Below the pieces are notes generated by a model. It did not search any database, was not told the origin of the DNA, and saw nothing but the letters and a program-made list of their open reading frames with translations. This document shows, one piece after another, positions 42,657 to 51,118 of a DNA stretch of 64,000 nucleotides (its first letter is position 1; each line of letters begins with the position of its first letter). Made by a program: the position numbers and the translations under genes. Source of the stretch: an uncultured Collinsella sp. (GTDB taxonomy: Bacteria > Actinomycetota > Coriobacteriia > Coriobacteriales > Coriobacteriaceae); contig CALJMO010000067.1 in NCBI GenBank assembly GCA_937982065.1, positions 90,277 through 154,276 of the forward strand. Reading direction: 5' to 3'.

Positions 42657-45544
42657 TCGAGGACGCGGTTTCGTCAGGAACGCCGCAGTTTGTCATCGAC
42701 TCCTATGCCACGCTTGCCGAACGCGCCAAAACGCAGTCCTTTGGTCTTATCGAGGAAGATGTGATTGTCCTCGATACCGAGACCACAGGTCTTTCGGTGC
42801 AGGACAATGAACTGATCGAGATCTCGGCGGCCCGTCTTTCGGGCCGCGAGATCGTCGACCGTTTCGATACCTTCGTGCATCCCAAGCAGCTGATTCCCGC
42901 CGAGATTACCGAGCTCACGAGCATTACAAATGCCGATGTGGCAGATGCCCCGTCGGCCGTTGAGGCCGTCGCCGCTCTCGCCGATTTTGTCGGTGGTTGC
43001 CCGGTGATCGCACATAACGCCACGTTCGACCGCTCGTTTATCGAGTCGGTCAAAGGCGGCGTCAACGTGAGCGATATTTGGATCGATTCGCTGGCGCTGT
43101 CGCGAATCGCGCTTCCGCGCCTGGCCTCGCACAAGCTGTCTTTTATGGCCGATCTGTTTGGCTGTGACTCGGTATCACACCGTGCCAATGCCGACGTCGA
43201 CGCCCTGTGTGGCGTATGGCGCGTGTTGCTCGTGGCGCTCACCGACTTGCCCCAGGGCCTCATGGCGCGCCTAGCCGACATGCATCCGGATGTGCCTTGG
43301 TCCTATCGTCCTATCTTCTCATTCTTGGCAGGGCAGAACCCTGGTTCTATCTTCTCTCTCAGCGCCGCTCGTGCTGACGTTCTCAAGGCCGATCGCGCCG
43401 ACGATCGGGTGGACGCCGACGAACTGCCGGTCCTCAAGATGCCGAGTCGTGAGGAGATTGAGGCAGACTATGCGCCAGGTGGCCTGGTCAATCGCATGTA
43501 CCCCACCTACGAGCCGCGTGATGAGCAGATCGCGATGGCGCTCGAGGTCCGCGATGCGCTGGTCACGGGCACTCATCGTGTAATTGAGGCGGGCACGGGC
43601 GTCGGCAAATCGATGGCCTATCTGGTGCCTTTTGCCGAGGCAGCACGCCGTAACAACATCACGGTTGGTATTGCGACCAAATCGAACAATCTCGCCGACC
43701 AGCTCATGTACCATGAGCTGCCAAAACTTGCCGAGCAACTGGACGGTGGTCTGTCATTTTGCGCTCTCAAGGGGTATGACCACTATCCGTGCCTGCGCAA
43801 GCTTGAGCGCATGAGCCGCGGCCAGGTCGAGATTACCACCAAGCGCGATCCGGCGGACACGCTCACGGCGGTCGCGGTCATTATGGCGTACGTCTGCCAA
43901 TCAGCCGATGGCGACCTCGACTCACTTGGCATTCGGTGGCGCAGCGTCAACCGCCCCGACTTTACGACGGCCTCGCGCGAGTGTGCTCGTCGCCTCTGCC
44001 CGTTTTTCCCTGATAAATGTTTGGTCCACGGCGCTCGCCGTCGTGCGGCGCATGCCGATGTGGTGGTCACCAACCATTCCCTGCTGTTCCGCAACGTTGC
44101 GGCCGAGGGCAGGATTTTGCCTCCGATTCGTCATTGGGTAATCGACGAGGCCCATTCCATCGAGCGCGAGGCGCGCCGCCAGTGGGCGCGCGTGGTGTCG
44201 GCGGACGAGTCACGCGTTCTGTTTGAGCGCCTGGGTGGCTCGAGCACCGGCGCGCTAAGCCAGGTTTCCCGTGATTTGGCAACCTCCGAGGGCTCTACGC
44301 TCTATCTGGGCCTTACTGCCAAGGCGACGTCGACGGTTGCGCGCGCGAGCATGGCAATCGCCGACGTGTTCGATGGCGTTCGCGAGCTCGGCCGCCGTGC
44401 TCGTGGGGGTTATGACAATGCCAATCTATGGATTGGCCCCGAACTGCGCGAATCTGACGACTGGCATGATTTCTTACAGTCGGCCTACGCTGCCATCGAC
44501 GCGTTGGAACAGGCTGACAAGAGCGTCGACGCGCTGGTGCAAGCCGTCGCCGCCGACAAGCCCGAGGTTGTTGTCGACCTGGGTGATATCTCGCGCCGCT
44601 TGCACGAGCTGGCCGAGAACCTCAAACTCATCATTGACGGCACCGATGAACACTACGTGTATTCGCTGCAGGTCAATCGCAGGTTGCGTGCCGGCGGAGA
44701 GTCAATGACCGCAGAGCGCATCGACATTGGCGAGGCCTTGGCAACCGAGTGGCTGCCCGAGGTTCACACGGCTATCTTTGCCTCGGCGACCATGACGGTG
44801 TCCAAAAGCTTTGAACACTTTAACCACGCGGTCGGCCTCGATCGCATCGGTGCTTCAACATCCTCATCGTTGCACTTGGACTCGAGCTACGACTTCGATT
44901 CGAACATGGCTGTAGTCGTTGCGGGTGATATCCCCGATCCGCGCGATCGTGAGAGCTATCTTACGGCGCTCGAGCGCGTGCTGGTCGACGCCCATCTTGC
45001 CATGGGCGGATCGGTGCTCACACTGTTCACCAATCGGCGCGACATGGAAGACCTGTACGCCCGCGTTGAGCCCAAGATGGCCCGTGCGGGTCTGGAACTC
45101 AACTGCCAGCAGCGCAACTCATCTCCTCGTCGCCTGCGCGACCGGTTTATCAGCGAGCCGACTTCATCGCTTTTTGCGCTTAAGGCCTTCTGGGAGGGAT
45201 TCGACGCCAGCGGCGAGACGCTGCGCTGCGTCATCATTCCCAAGCTGCCGTTCTCGAGCCCCACGGACCCGCTCTCGTGCGAGCGCAACCTGCGTGAAGA
45301 CCGCGCTTGGGCGCGCTATTCGCTGCCCGAGGCGGTGCTCGAGGTCAAGCAGGCGGCCGGCCGCCTTATCCGCTCGTCGACCGATTGCGGCGTGCTGATT
45401 CTGGCCGACCCGCGCCTGGTGACGAAGGGCTACGGAAAGAAGTTCTTAACGTCGCTGCCCACGAGCTCCTATCAGCGCATCGAATCGGCGCAGATTGGGC
45501 ACTATCTGCAACTGTGGCGTGCACGCCACGAGCGGCGGCGCTAA
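42650..45544 (+). CDS. DnaQ-type exonuclease fused to DinG-type helicase
   Basis: 964 residues. The N-terminal 3'-5' exonuclease domain has VLDTETTGL (Asp42, Glu44), AHNATFDRSF and HRANADVDAL. The C-terminal superfamily 2 helicase has EAGTGVGKS (Walker A), VIDEAHSIER and a cysteine set (CARRLCPFFPDKC) that could bind the XPD/DinG-like iron-sulfur cluster. The same fusion is known in Firmicutes. It may act in repair of blocked forks. ATG overlaps the ddl end. Its stop overlaps the convergent WYL gene stop by 4 bp, with no terminator between. Confidence 0.9.
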   Translation: MLIEDAVSSGTPQFVIDSYATLAERAKTQSFGLIEEDVIVLDTETTGLSVQDNELIEISAARLSGREIVDRFDTFVHPKQLIPAEITELTSITNADVADAPSAVEAVAALADFVGGCPVIAHNATFDRSFIESVKGGVNVSDIWIDSLALSRIALPRLASHKLSFMADLFGCDSVSHRANADVDALCGVWRVLLVALTDLPQGLMARLADMHPDVPWSYRPIFSFLAGQNPGSIFSLSAARADVLKADRADDRVDADELPVLKMPSREEIEADYAPGGLVNRMYPTYEPRDEQIAMALEVRDALVTGTHRVIEAGTGVGKSMAYLVPFAEAARRNNITVGIATKSNNLADQLMYHELPKLAEQLDGGLSFCALKGYDHYPCLRKLERMSRGQVEITTKRDPADTLTAVAVIMAYVCQSADGDLDSLGIRWRSVNRPDFTTASRECARRLCPFFPDKCLVHGARRRAAHADVVVTNHSLLFRNVAAEGRILPPIRHWVIDEAHSIEREARRQWARVVSADESRVLFERLGGSSTGALSQVSRDLATSEGSTLYLGLTAKATSTVARASMAIADVFDGVRELGRRARGGYDNANLWIGPELRESDDWHDFLQSAYAAIDALEQADKSVDALVQAVAADKPEVVVDLGDISRRLHELAENLKLIIDGTDEHYVYSLQVNRRLRAGGESMTAERIDIGEALATEWLPEVHTAIFASATMTVSKSFEHFNHAVGLDRIGASTSSSLHLDSSYDFDSNMAVVVAGDIPDPRDRESYLTALERVLVDAHLAMGGSVLTLFTNRRDMEDLYARVEPKMARAGLELNCQQRNSSPRRLRDRFISEPTSSLFALKAFWEGFDASGETLRCVIIPKLPFSSPTDPLSCERNLREDRAWARYSLPEAVLEVKQAAGRLIRSSTDCGVLILADPRLVTKGYGKKFLTSLPTSSYQRIESAQIGHYLQLWRARHERRR

Positions 45545-46458
45545 AGCGGACAGACGAGGGTTTTTGCCATATCGCACAGACGCTTTGACAGGGCGGGGTC
45601 ATCCAAGATGCGGATGGCTCCGCCCGCTGCGATTATCTGGCTCAGTAGCCAACGCTCGGAGCCGTAATGCACGGTTACCGTTGCCATGTCTGCTCCGCTG
45701 TGCTCGATTAGGGTGATGCCGGCCCAGTCCAGATGCTCCGCCATATCGAATGGCATCAAGAGCTTTGCACTACGCTGCGTCCGGGCAAGGGAATCGTGGA
45801 GGGATGCGACGTCCGGTGCGTGAGGCACGACGGAGTCTTCCGTCAAGGCGAGTCCCTCGATTTTATCCATGCGATAGGTGCGCTGCTCATCGACTGCGAT
45901 GTCCCAGGCAATCAGGTATGTTTGGTCGCCGTTTGCCGTAATGCGCAAGGGGTCGACCAGACGCTTGCGTGGCCGTGCATCGTCCATCGAGCGATACGAG
46001 ATGCGGCAGCGAACGCCGTCCTGAATGGCGCAGCTCAGCTGCTGCCAGTGCGACCCGTGGTTGACGGTGTCAAAGACGCGCTGGTTATAGCCGAGCTCTT
46101 CGGGTAGAAGGGCATGTCGAATCCGAGCTGCCGTATGCGGCTCGATCCCCAACGATTCAAGTTCATGGTTGAGCACAGCGCCCTCGGCGGCACTCAGGCG
46201 CAGCGGTAGCACACGCCCGGCGTCACCGGTGAGGACCACACGCTCGCCGCGGCATTCGCAGATGATGCGCGCGCCCGATTCTCGGTCCGCGAGCGTCGAG
46301 ACGATCTCGAGAATCTCGTCGAGCGATACCCCCGTGATGTCAAAGCGACTGCAAATCTCGGTCCGTGTCATGCCGCTCTCGCCGGCGGCGTAGAGGGCCT
46401 CCATGATGTCGATGGCGCGCGAGAGTCTCTGCTCGCTGGTGAGTTTACGCACGGGCAT
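45541..46458 (-). CDS. WYL-domain transcriptional regulator (PafC-like)
   Basis: 305 residues: N-terminal winged-helix part (MTRTEICSRFDITGVSLDEIL, ~35-55), then a WYL domain with RISYRSMDDARPRKRLVDPL and TYLIAWDIAVDEQRTYRMDKI. Together with the adjacent upstream WYL gene (14-bp overlap) this resembles the PafBC pair, which in mycobacteria activates DNA-damage genes without LexA. No Pup-proteasome genes are near; the DinG-type helicase next door fits a damage-response context. Confidence 0.85.
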   Translation of the reverse strand: MPVRKLTSEQRLSRAIDIMEALYAAGESGMTRTEICSRFDITGVSLDEILEIVSTLADRESGARIICECRGERVVLTGDAGRVLPLRLSAAEGAVLNHELESLGIEPHTAARIRHALLPEELGYNQRVFDTVNHGSHWQQLSCAIQDGVRCRISYRSMDDARPRKRLVDPLRITANGDQTYLIAWDIAVDEQRTYRMDKIEGLALTEDSVVPHAPDVASLHDSLARTQRSAKLLMPFDMAEHLDWAGITLIEHSGADMATVTVHYGSERWLLSQIIAAGGAIRILDDPALSKRLCDMAKTLVCPL

Positions 46459-47467
46459 ACTCGTGCACCGTCCTTTCGATGAGGTGGTTCCACGCCTGTT
46501 TGAGCGATTTGGGGGCCACGGGCCTCATGCCGTCCATGGCGTGGGCCATGCAAAATGAGGCGCCGGCTTCAAGATCGCGCACGTCAACGGTCCAGGTCCA
46601 TCCCACATCGGTGTGTACGAGCTCACCTCGCCCACGCGTGAGACCGTTGATCATATCGATCTGCGTCTGAGGGGCGAACGAGAACGTGGCTGCAACGGGC
46701 GGTCGGTCGGCAAAATCGAATTCAAAGAACAGGTAGTCGCTGAGGTTGAAGTCCGCAGGGATGGCGTAGGCCTTCGAAGGACGCCAAGCGCGAACGATAC
46801 GGTCGCAGCGGAATGTCCTGATGTCGTCGGTGACGTTGTCGAGGCCGCAGAAGTAAGCCACGCCCTCGCGCTCGAACATGCCGTAGACGCAGACGGTACG
46901 TTCTCTCTGCTCGCCGCGTCCGTTCTGATATAAAAATCGCAGCGCGCATCGCTCGGCAAAGGCGCTCCAAACCGCATCGACGGTGGGAGAGCGGCTGATC
47001 GGCGCCTCGTCTACCGTCGTCCTGCCGGTGAGATAGGCAATCTTGGAGCGAATATCGGCAAGCGGTGCGGCAAAAGTGGATGAGCCGGCCGCTAGTGTCT
47101 GGTCGATGGCGTTGAGCAGGATATCGGCGTCGTCTGCGGTAATGAGGCCGCCTGCCGCAAACGTGTGCTCGCGGTCGATTGTCCACGAGCTTTCCTCGGT
47201 CTCCTGCGCGCCGGTGGGGCGAACCTCCTTGATTAAGATGCCGCGTTCGAGCAGCTTGTCACGATCGCGTCGAAACTTGCGCTTATCCGAGTCGATATTG
47301 CCCGAGCCATATCCCAGGTCAGAATCCAAGACGATCTGCTCGGTCGTCAGCGGTTCGGGGGAGCTATTGAGCACAAAGAAAAGATTGAGGATGCGCTGAG
47401 CCGTTTTATCGAAACTGGGCTCCGAATTTCCCTTTTTAATTGTCTCGGTCGTGTCGCTTGCCGTCAT
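46445..47467 (-). CDS. WYL-domain transcriptional regulator (PafB-like)
   Basis: 340 residues. A winged-helix segment (AQRILNLFFVLNSSPEPLTT, ~22-41) leads to a WYL-type region with ALRFLYQNGRGEQRERTV and VAYFCGLDNVTDDIRTFRCDRI. ATG at 47467 follows GAGGACTCT. It is the first gene of the pair and is divergent from the M28-like gene, so its promoter lies in 47468-47665. Confidence 0.82.
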   Translation of the reverse strand: MTASDTTETIKKGNSEPSFDKTAQRILNLFFVLNSSPEPLTTEQIVLDSDLGYGSGNIDSDKRKFRRDRDKLLERGILIKEVRPTGAQETEESSWTIDREHTFAAGGLITADDADILLNAIDQTLAAGSSTFAAPLADIRSKIAYLTGRTTVDEAPISRSPTVDAVWSAFAERCALRFLYQNGRGEQRERTVCVYGMFEREGVAYFCGLDNVTDDIRTFRCDRIVRAWRPSKAYAIPADFNLSDYLFFEFDFADRPPVAATFSFAPQTQIDMINGLTRGRGELVHTDVGWTWTVDVRDLEAGASFCMAHAMDGMRPVAPKSLKQAWNHLIERTVHEYARA

Positions 47468-47591
47468 AGAGTCCTCGCATGAGAAGGTGGTTTGCTGCCA
47501 TGATTTTAGTCCGATATGGAGATTAGGCTATATCCTTGTCCGCTCGGGGCGTTAAGATGGCCCGAATTCGGTCGTTTGCGCTCGCTCGGGG

Positions 47592-47597
47592 TATACT
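47592..47597 (+). promoter_or_regulatory. Possible -10 element before the M28-like gene
   Basis: TATACT in the divergent gap (47468-47665), with a second TATATA-like word 9 bases on. No clear -35 element. The rest of the gap shows no gene. Confidence 0.35.
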
Positions 47598-47665
47598 TTC
47601 GACTATATACGGTTCTAATGTGCATGCATTGGGCCTATTTGTCGGATTATGGATGTGGAGCGCAC

Positions 47666-50600
47666 ATGGCGAACACCCAGAACTATATTAACCACCTGCT
47701 GCAGAACACCGGCATTACGCCGGCATGCAGCGAAGAAGAGCGCTTGGCTGCCGAAGATATCGCTCAGATCTTCCGCAACCACGGCTTTGACCCCGAGGTT
47801 CAGGAGTTCAATGCCCCGGCGCCCAGTAGGTTGGCATTTGCCGTTACCGGTATTCTTGCGTTTGCCGGCGCCCTGCTGATGGGCATCGGCGGCGGTATCG
47901 GCTTGGTCGGCACCTTGCTGGCCATTGTCGGCGCCGTTCTTTACGTGCTCGAGCGCACGGGCCACCCCGTGGTTTCGCGCCTGGGCAAGACGGGCGTGAG
48001 CCAAAATGTCATCGCCCACCACAAGGCCTCGGGCCCGCTCGCGTCCCCGCGTAACCGCCCGGTGGTCGTTGTCGCACACTACGACTCTCCCCGTGCTGAG
48101 CTGCTCGCCCGCGAGCCTTATGCTTCGTATCGTGCGCTCATCGCCAAGCTGTTGCCCGTTGCCACGGTTGCCCCCGCTGCCGTTGCCATCCTGCGTATTC
48201 TGCCGCTCCCCGGCGCGCTCAAGGTTCTGCTGTGGATTGTCGCGATCCTCGCTTCCCTCGTTGCACTCGCCAACGCGGTAAACATCATCTCTAACCGCCA
48301 CATTCTTCCCTATACGTCTGGCGCGGTGTGCAACAAGTCTTCTGTCGCCGCTATGCTCGGCGTTATGGACAACGTTGCTCCCTTCCAGGGCGAAAACGAG
48401 TTTCCCGACGATGTTCCGTTCGATACCTATTTTGGGGAGCAGAAGCGTCGTGCCGAGGAAATGGCGCGCGCAGCGGCGGAATATGCCGCGGCCCAGCAGC
48501 AAAACGACTACGGCAACACCATCGAGTATGAAGAGCCTACCTACGCCGAGGACGAATTCGGTCAGCCGATTGCTCCCGACGCTCAGACCGAGCCCGAACA
48601 GGGTGAGGCTTTCGACGAGCAGATCGAGGGCTTTGAGGGTGCGTCTGCCGACGAGACGCTGATTGGCGCCATCGTGCCCGAGGATCAGAATCAGGCTGTC
48701 CAGGCCGAAGAGTTCAATGACGAGGTTTCCGCTGCCGAGCCGGTGGAGGAGCCTGTCGCGGCCGAGCCCGAGCCCAAGCTCTATCGCAATGCCGCCGGCA
48801 ACATCCGCTTTGGTTCGGATGCCATCCGTGCGCTCGGAATGCTTCCCGAGTCCTGCACGCTCGATTACGAGGAGGGCGAGGAGCCGACGTTTGAGCCCGA
48901 GCCTGCCCCCGTCGTGGCTGCACCTGCGCCCGCTGTCACCGTGGATGATGAGTCTGCCGCGGTTGCCGCTGCCGTTGCCGAGCCCGAGGCGGTGTCCGCG
49001 ATCGATCCCGCGGCAGGACTGGACATTTTGGCTCCCGCCGCGCCGGCGCAAGACGTTGCGGACGAGTCTGACGACGATTACGTTGAACAGCCGAGGCGCG
49101 TGTCTTACGAGAGCGATACTGATTTCTCGGCCGAGATTCCCACGGCAACGCCCCATGCCGACATTGCATCCGCGTTCTCGTCGATTGGCGCCAGCGCTTC
49201 CAACTTCTTTAAGGGTGCGCTTGCAAAGGGCAAGAAATTTGTCGACGATTTCGAGGAGAAGCGCGCTGCCGCACGCGAGGCTGCCGAGCAGGAGGCTATC
49301 GCTCAGCAGCAGGCGGCCGAGGCGGCACGTGAGCGCGCGGCGCAAGAGTTCGAGCAGAACGAGGCTATGCAGTCCGTACCCGTCGACGCTGCCGAAGCTA
49401 CAACGTCTTTCGAGGCTCAGCAGCACGTCGATAGCACCATGTCGTTTGATGCCGCGCAGTTCGATTCCACGATAACGTTTGAAAAGCAGGGTACCGCGAT
49501 TGCCGAGCCCCTTCCTGCTTCCGATGAGCAGGACGACGCGGCGGGCGATGGCGAGCCCATTGATGCTGCCGAAATTCAGGATGCGACCGAGGACGAGCCC
49601 GTCGAGGTCAACTCTGACGAAGAGCAGTACGCGGCAGCCGAGCAAGATGATTCGACCGAGGTCGAGCAGGAGGAAGTGTCTGCGGTTTCCGAGGCTCCCG
49701 AGACAGATGAGCCGAGGCCTTACTCCACGCAGATTTTCACCATGCCGACTCCGAGTGGTTCCGGTGCCACGGTTGCCAATGTCGCTCCCACCCAGGACGA
49801 AACGGTCGATTCCCTTATGGCCCAGATTTCCTCCCAGGCATCGCCGCGTCCGCAGATGAATGTTCCCGATCCGGCGTCGGCACCGTCGCCTGCGCCCTCC
49901 TCGTCTCCGCTGGCTTCGGTCCCCGATCCATCGCTGCCGTCGATGAAGCAGGCAAACGTTGCGTCTCGCACGTCGCTGTTCGACCTTCCCGATCCCTCTG
50001 CCCAGGTCAACGACCCCTTTGCTACTGCTCAGGGTCCCGAACCCACATCGGCACCCGTTGCGCCTCCTATGCCCGTTGCGCCGGGCGCGCAGCCGATCGA
50101 GACCATTTCAGCTCCCGCCCCGGCGGCACCCAAGTCTCGTAAGCGCGGCCTGGGTGGCCTGTTCGGTCGTAAAAAGAAAAACGAGCAGGACAGCATGAGT
50201 GACTGGCTGGGCGTCGAAGACGATTACGATGCCAAGAAGTCCGGTCGCGGTATCGGTTCGTGGGATAACTTCGAGGACGATAACGATGGCTGGAAGGGTG
50301 GCGCTACGTCTTCCGATGGCGCTTCTTCCGAAGATATGCTCTCAGCTGTCGCCTCTATGGGCGATGATGAGCTGCTCGGTCACGATATCTGGTTTGTGGC
50401 AACCGGCGCCTCGGATTGTGATGGCGCTGGCATGAAGGCCTTCTTGGCTTCGCATCGCGATAAGCTCCGCGGCGTATTCTTTATCAATCTTGAATCCGTC
50501 GGCGCCGGTAGGCTTTCGGTGGTGACGGTCGAGGGCGAACAACAACTGCTCAAGGGCGATCGCCGCATCATGAACCTGGTCAGCAAGGTCTGCAAGTCGT

Positions 50601-50812
50601 TCCATGTCGATTGTGGCGCGCTCGAGATGCCCTATGCCAAGACCGATGCCTATGCTGCGCTCGAGGCGAGCCGCCGAGCCCTTACCATCGCCGGCGTGGA
50701 CGGCACGCGTCTGGCTTGCGCTCGTACCGAGGACGACCTGCCCCACAATGTCAACCCGACGAACATTGCTACGGTATCCGAGGTCGTGACCGAGGTTATC
50801 CGCCGTTCGTAG
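47666..50812 (+). CDS. Membrane-embedded M28-like peptidase domain split by a long acidic disordered insert
   Basis: A 1048-residue protein, ATG with GGAG upstream. The N-terminal part (~1-50) is soluble. Two hydrophobic clusters (~55-95 and ~155-205) frame the peptidase-like VVVVAHYDSPRAEL with its H-x-D. A further core strand VAAMLGVMDN follows. Residues ~250-900 are low-complexity, acidic and Ala/Pro/Gln-rich. The peptidase fold seems to resume at DIWFVATGASDCDGAG and ends LPHNVNPTNIATVSEVVTEV. Several M28 zinc ligands are not recognisable (CNKSS where DN.SG is usual; GASDCDG for the Glu pair), so activity is doubtful. The insert's function is unknown. Confidence 0.7.
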   Translation: MANTQNYINHLLQNTGITPACSEEERLAAEDIAQIFRNHGFDPEVQEFNAPAPSRLAFAVTGILAFAGALLMGIGGGIGLVGTLLAIVGAVLYVLERTGHPVVSRLGKTGVSQNVIAHHKASGPLASPRNRPVVVVAHYDSPRAELLAREPYASYRALIAKLLPVATVAPAAVAILRILPLPGALKVLLWIVAILASLVALANAVNIISNRHILPYTSGAVCNKSSVAAMLGVMDNVAPFQGENEFPDDVPFDTYFGEQKRRAEEMARAAAEYAAAQQQNDYGNTIEYEEPTYAEDEFGQPIAPDAQTEPEQGEAFDEQIEGFEGASADETLIGAIVPEDQNQAVQAEEFNDEVSAAEPVEEPVAAEPEPKLYRNAAGNIRFGSDAIRALGMLPESCTLDYEEGEEPTFEPEPAPVVAAPAPAVTVDDESAAVAAAVAEPEAVSAIDPAAGLDILAPAAPAQDVADESDDDYVEQPRRVSYESDTDFSAEIPTATPHADIASAFSSIGASASNFFKGALAKGKKFVDDFEEKRAAAREAAEQEAIAQQQAAEAARERAAQEFEQNEAMQSVPVDAAEATTSFEAQQHVDSTMSFDAAQFDSTITFEKQGTAIAEPLPASDEQDDAAGDGEPIDAAEIQDATEDEPVEVNSDEEQYAAAEQDDSTEVEQEEVSAVSEAPETDEPRPYSTQIFTMPTPSGSGATVANVAPTQDETVDSLMAQISSQASPRPQMNVPDPASAPSPAPSSSPLASVPDPSLPSMKQANVASRTSLFDLPDPSAQVNDPFATAQGPEPTSAPVAPPMPVAPGAQPIETISAPAPAAPKSRKRGLGGLFGRKKKNEQDSMSDWLGVEDDYDAKKSGRGIGSWDNFEDDNDGWKGGATSSDGASSEDMLSAVASMGDDELLGHDIWFVATGASDCDGAGMKAFLASHRDKLRGVFFINLESVGAGRLSVVTVEGEQQLLKGDRRIMNLVSKVCKSFHVDCGALEMPYAKTDAYAALEASRRALTIAGVDGTRLACARTEDDLPHNVNPTNIATVSEVVTEVIRRS

Positions 50813-50833
50813 ACGGAGCTCTAAGGAGTCAAC

Positions 50834-51052
50834 GTGTTTTCGTATATTAAGCGCCATTGGCCTGTCTACGTGATTTTGACCTTGATTGCCATTGCGTTAG
50901 GATTTGGGGCTGCCTACATCGTGGGTGCAAAGGGCTCGACCCCCGCCTCCGCAATCAGCGAAGAGGTGGAGCAAGAACAGAGTACGGGTGCCGATGGGAT
51001 TCCTGAGTCCGAGCAGGCAATCGTTGATGGTGGATCTTCGTCTGCAGAGTAG
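50834..51052 (+). CDS. Small membrane protein, 72 residues
   Basis: GTG at 50834 with AAGGAG upstream. One membrane helix (~9-31, PVYVILTLIAIALGFGAAYI) and a Ser/Glu/Gly-rich acidic tail. It lies 21 bp after the M28-like gene, so it is probably co-transcribed and might be an accessory subunit; not recognised. Confidence 0.6.
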   Translation: MFSYIKRHWPVYVILTLIAIALGFGAAYIVGAKGSTPASAISEEVEQEQSTGADGIPESEQAIVDGGSSSAE

Positions 51053-51073
51053 ATGCGGCGATTTAAATGATTG

Positions 51074-51111
51074 AAAGCGGGCGAGCCAGGGGACTGGCTC
51101 GCCCGCTTTTT
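51074..51111. terminator. Bidirectional terminator between the small membrane gene and the adhesin
   Basis: AAAGCGGGCGAGCCAG-GGGA-CTGGCTCGCCCGCTTT, 16-bp perfect arms, T-rich on the plus side and TTTCAATC on the minus side. Confidence 0.88.
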
Positions 51112-51118
51112 CATCGCG

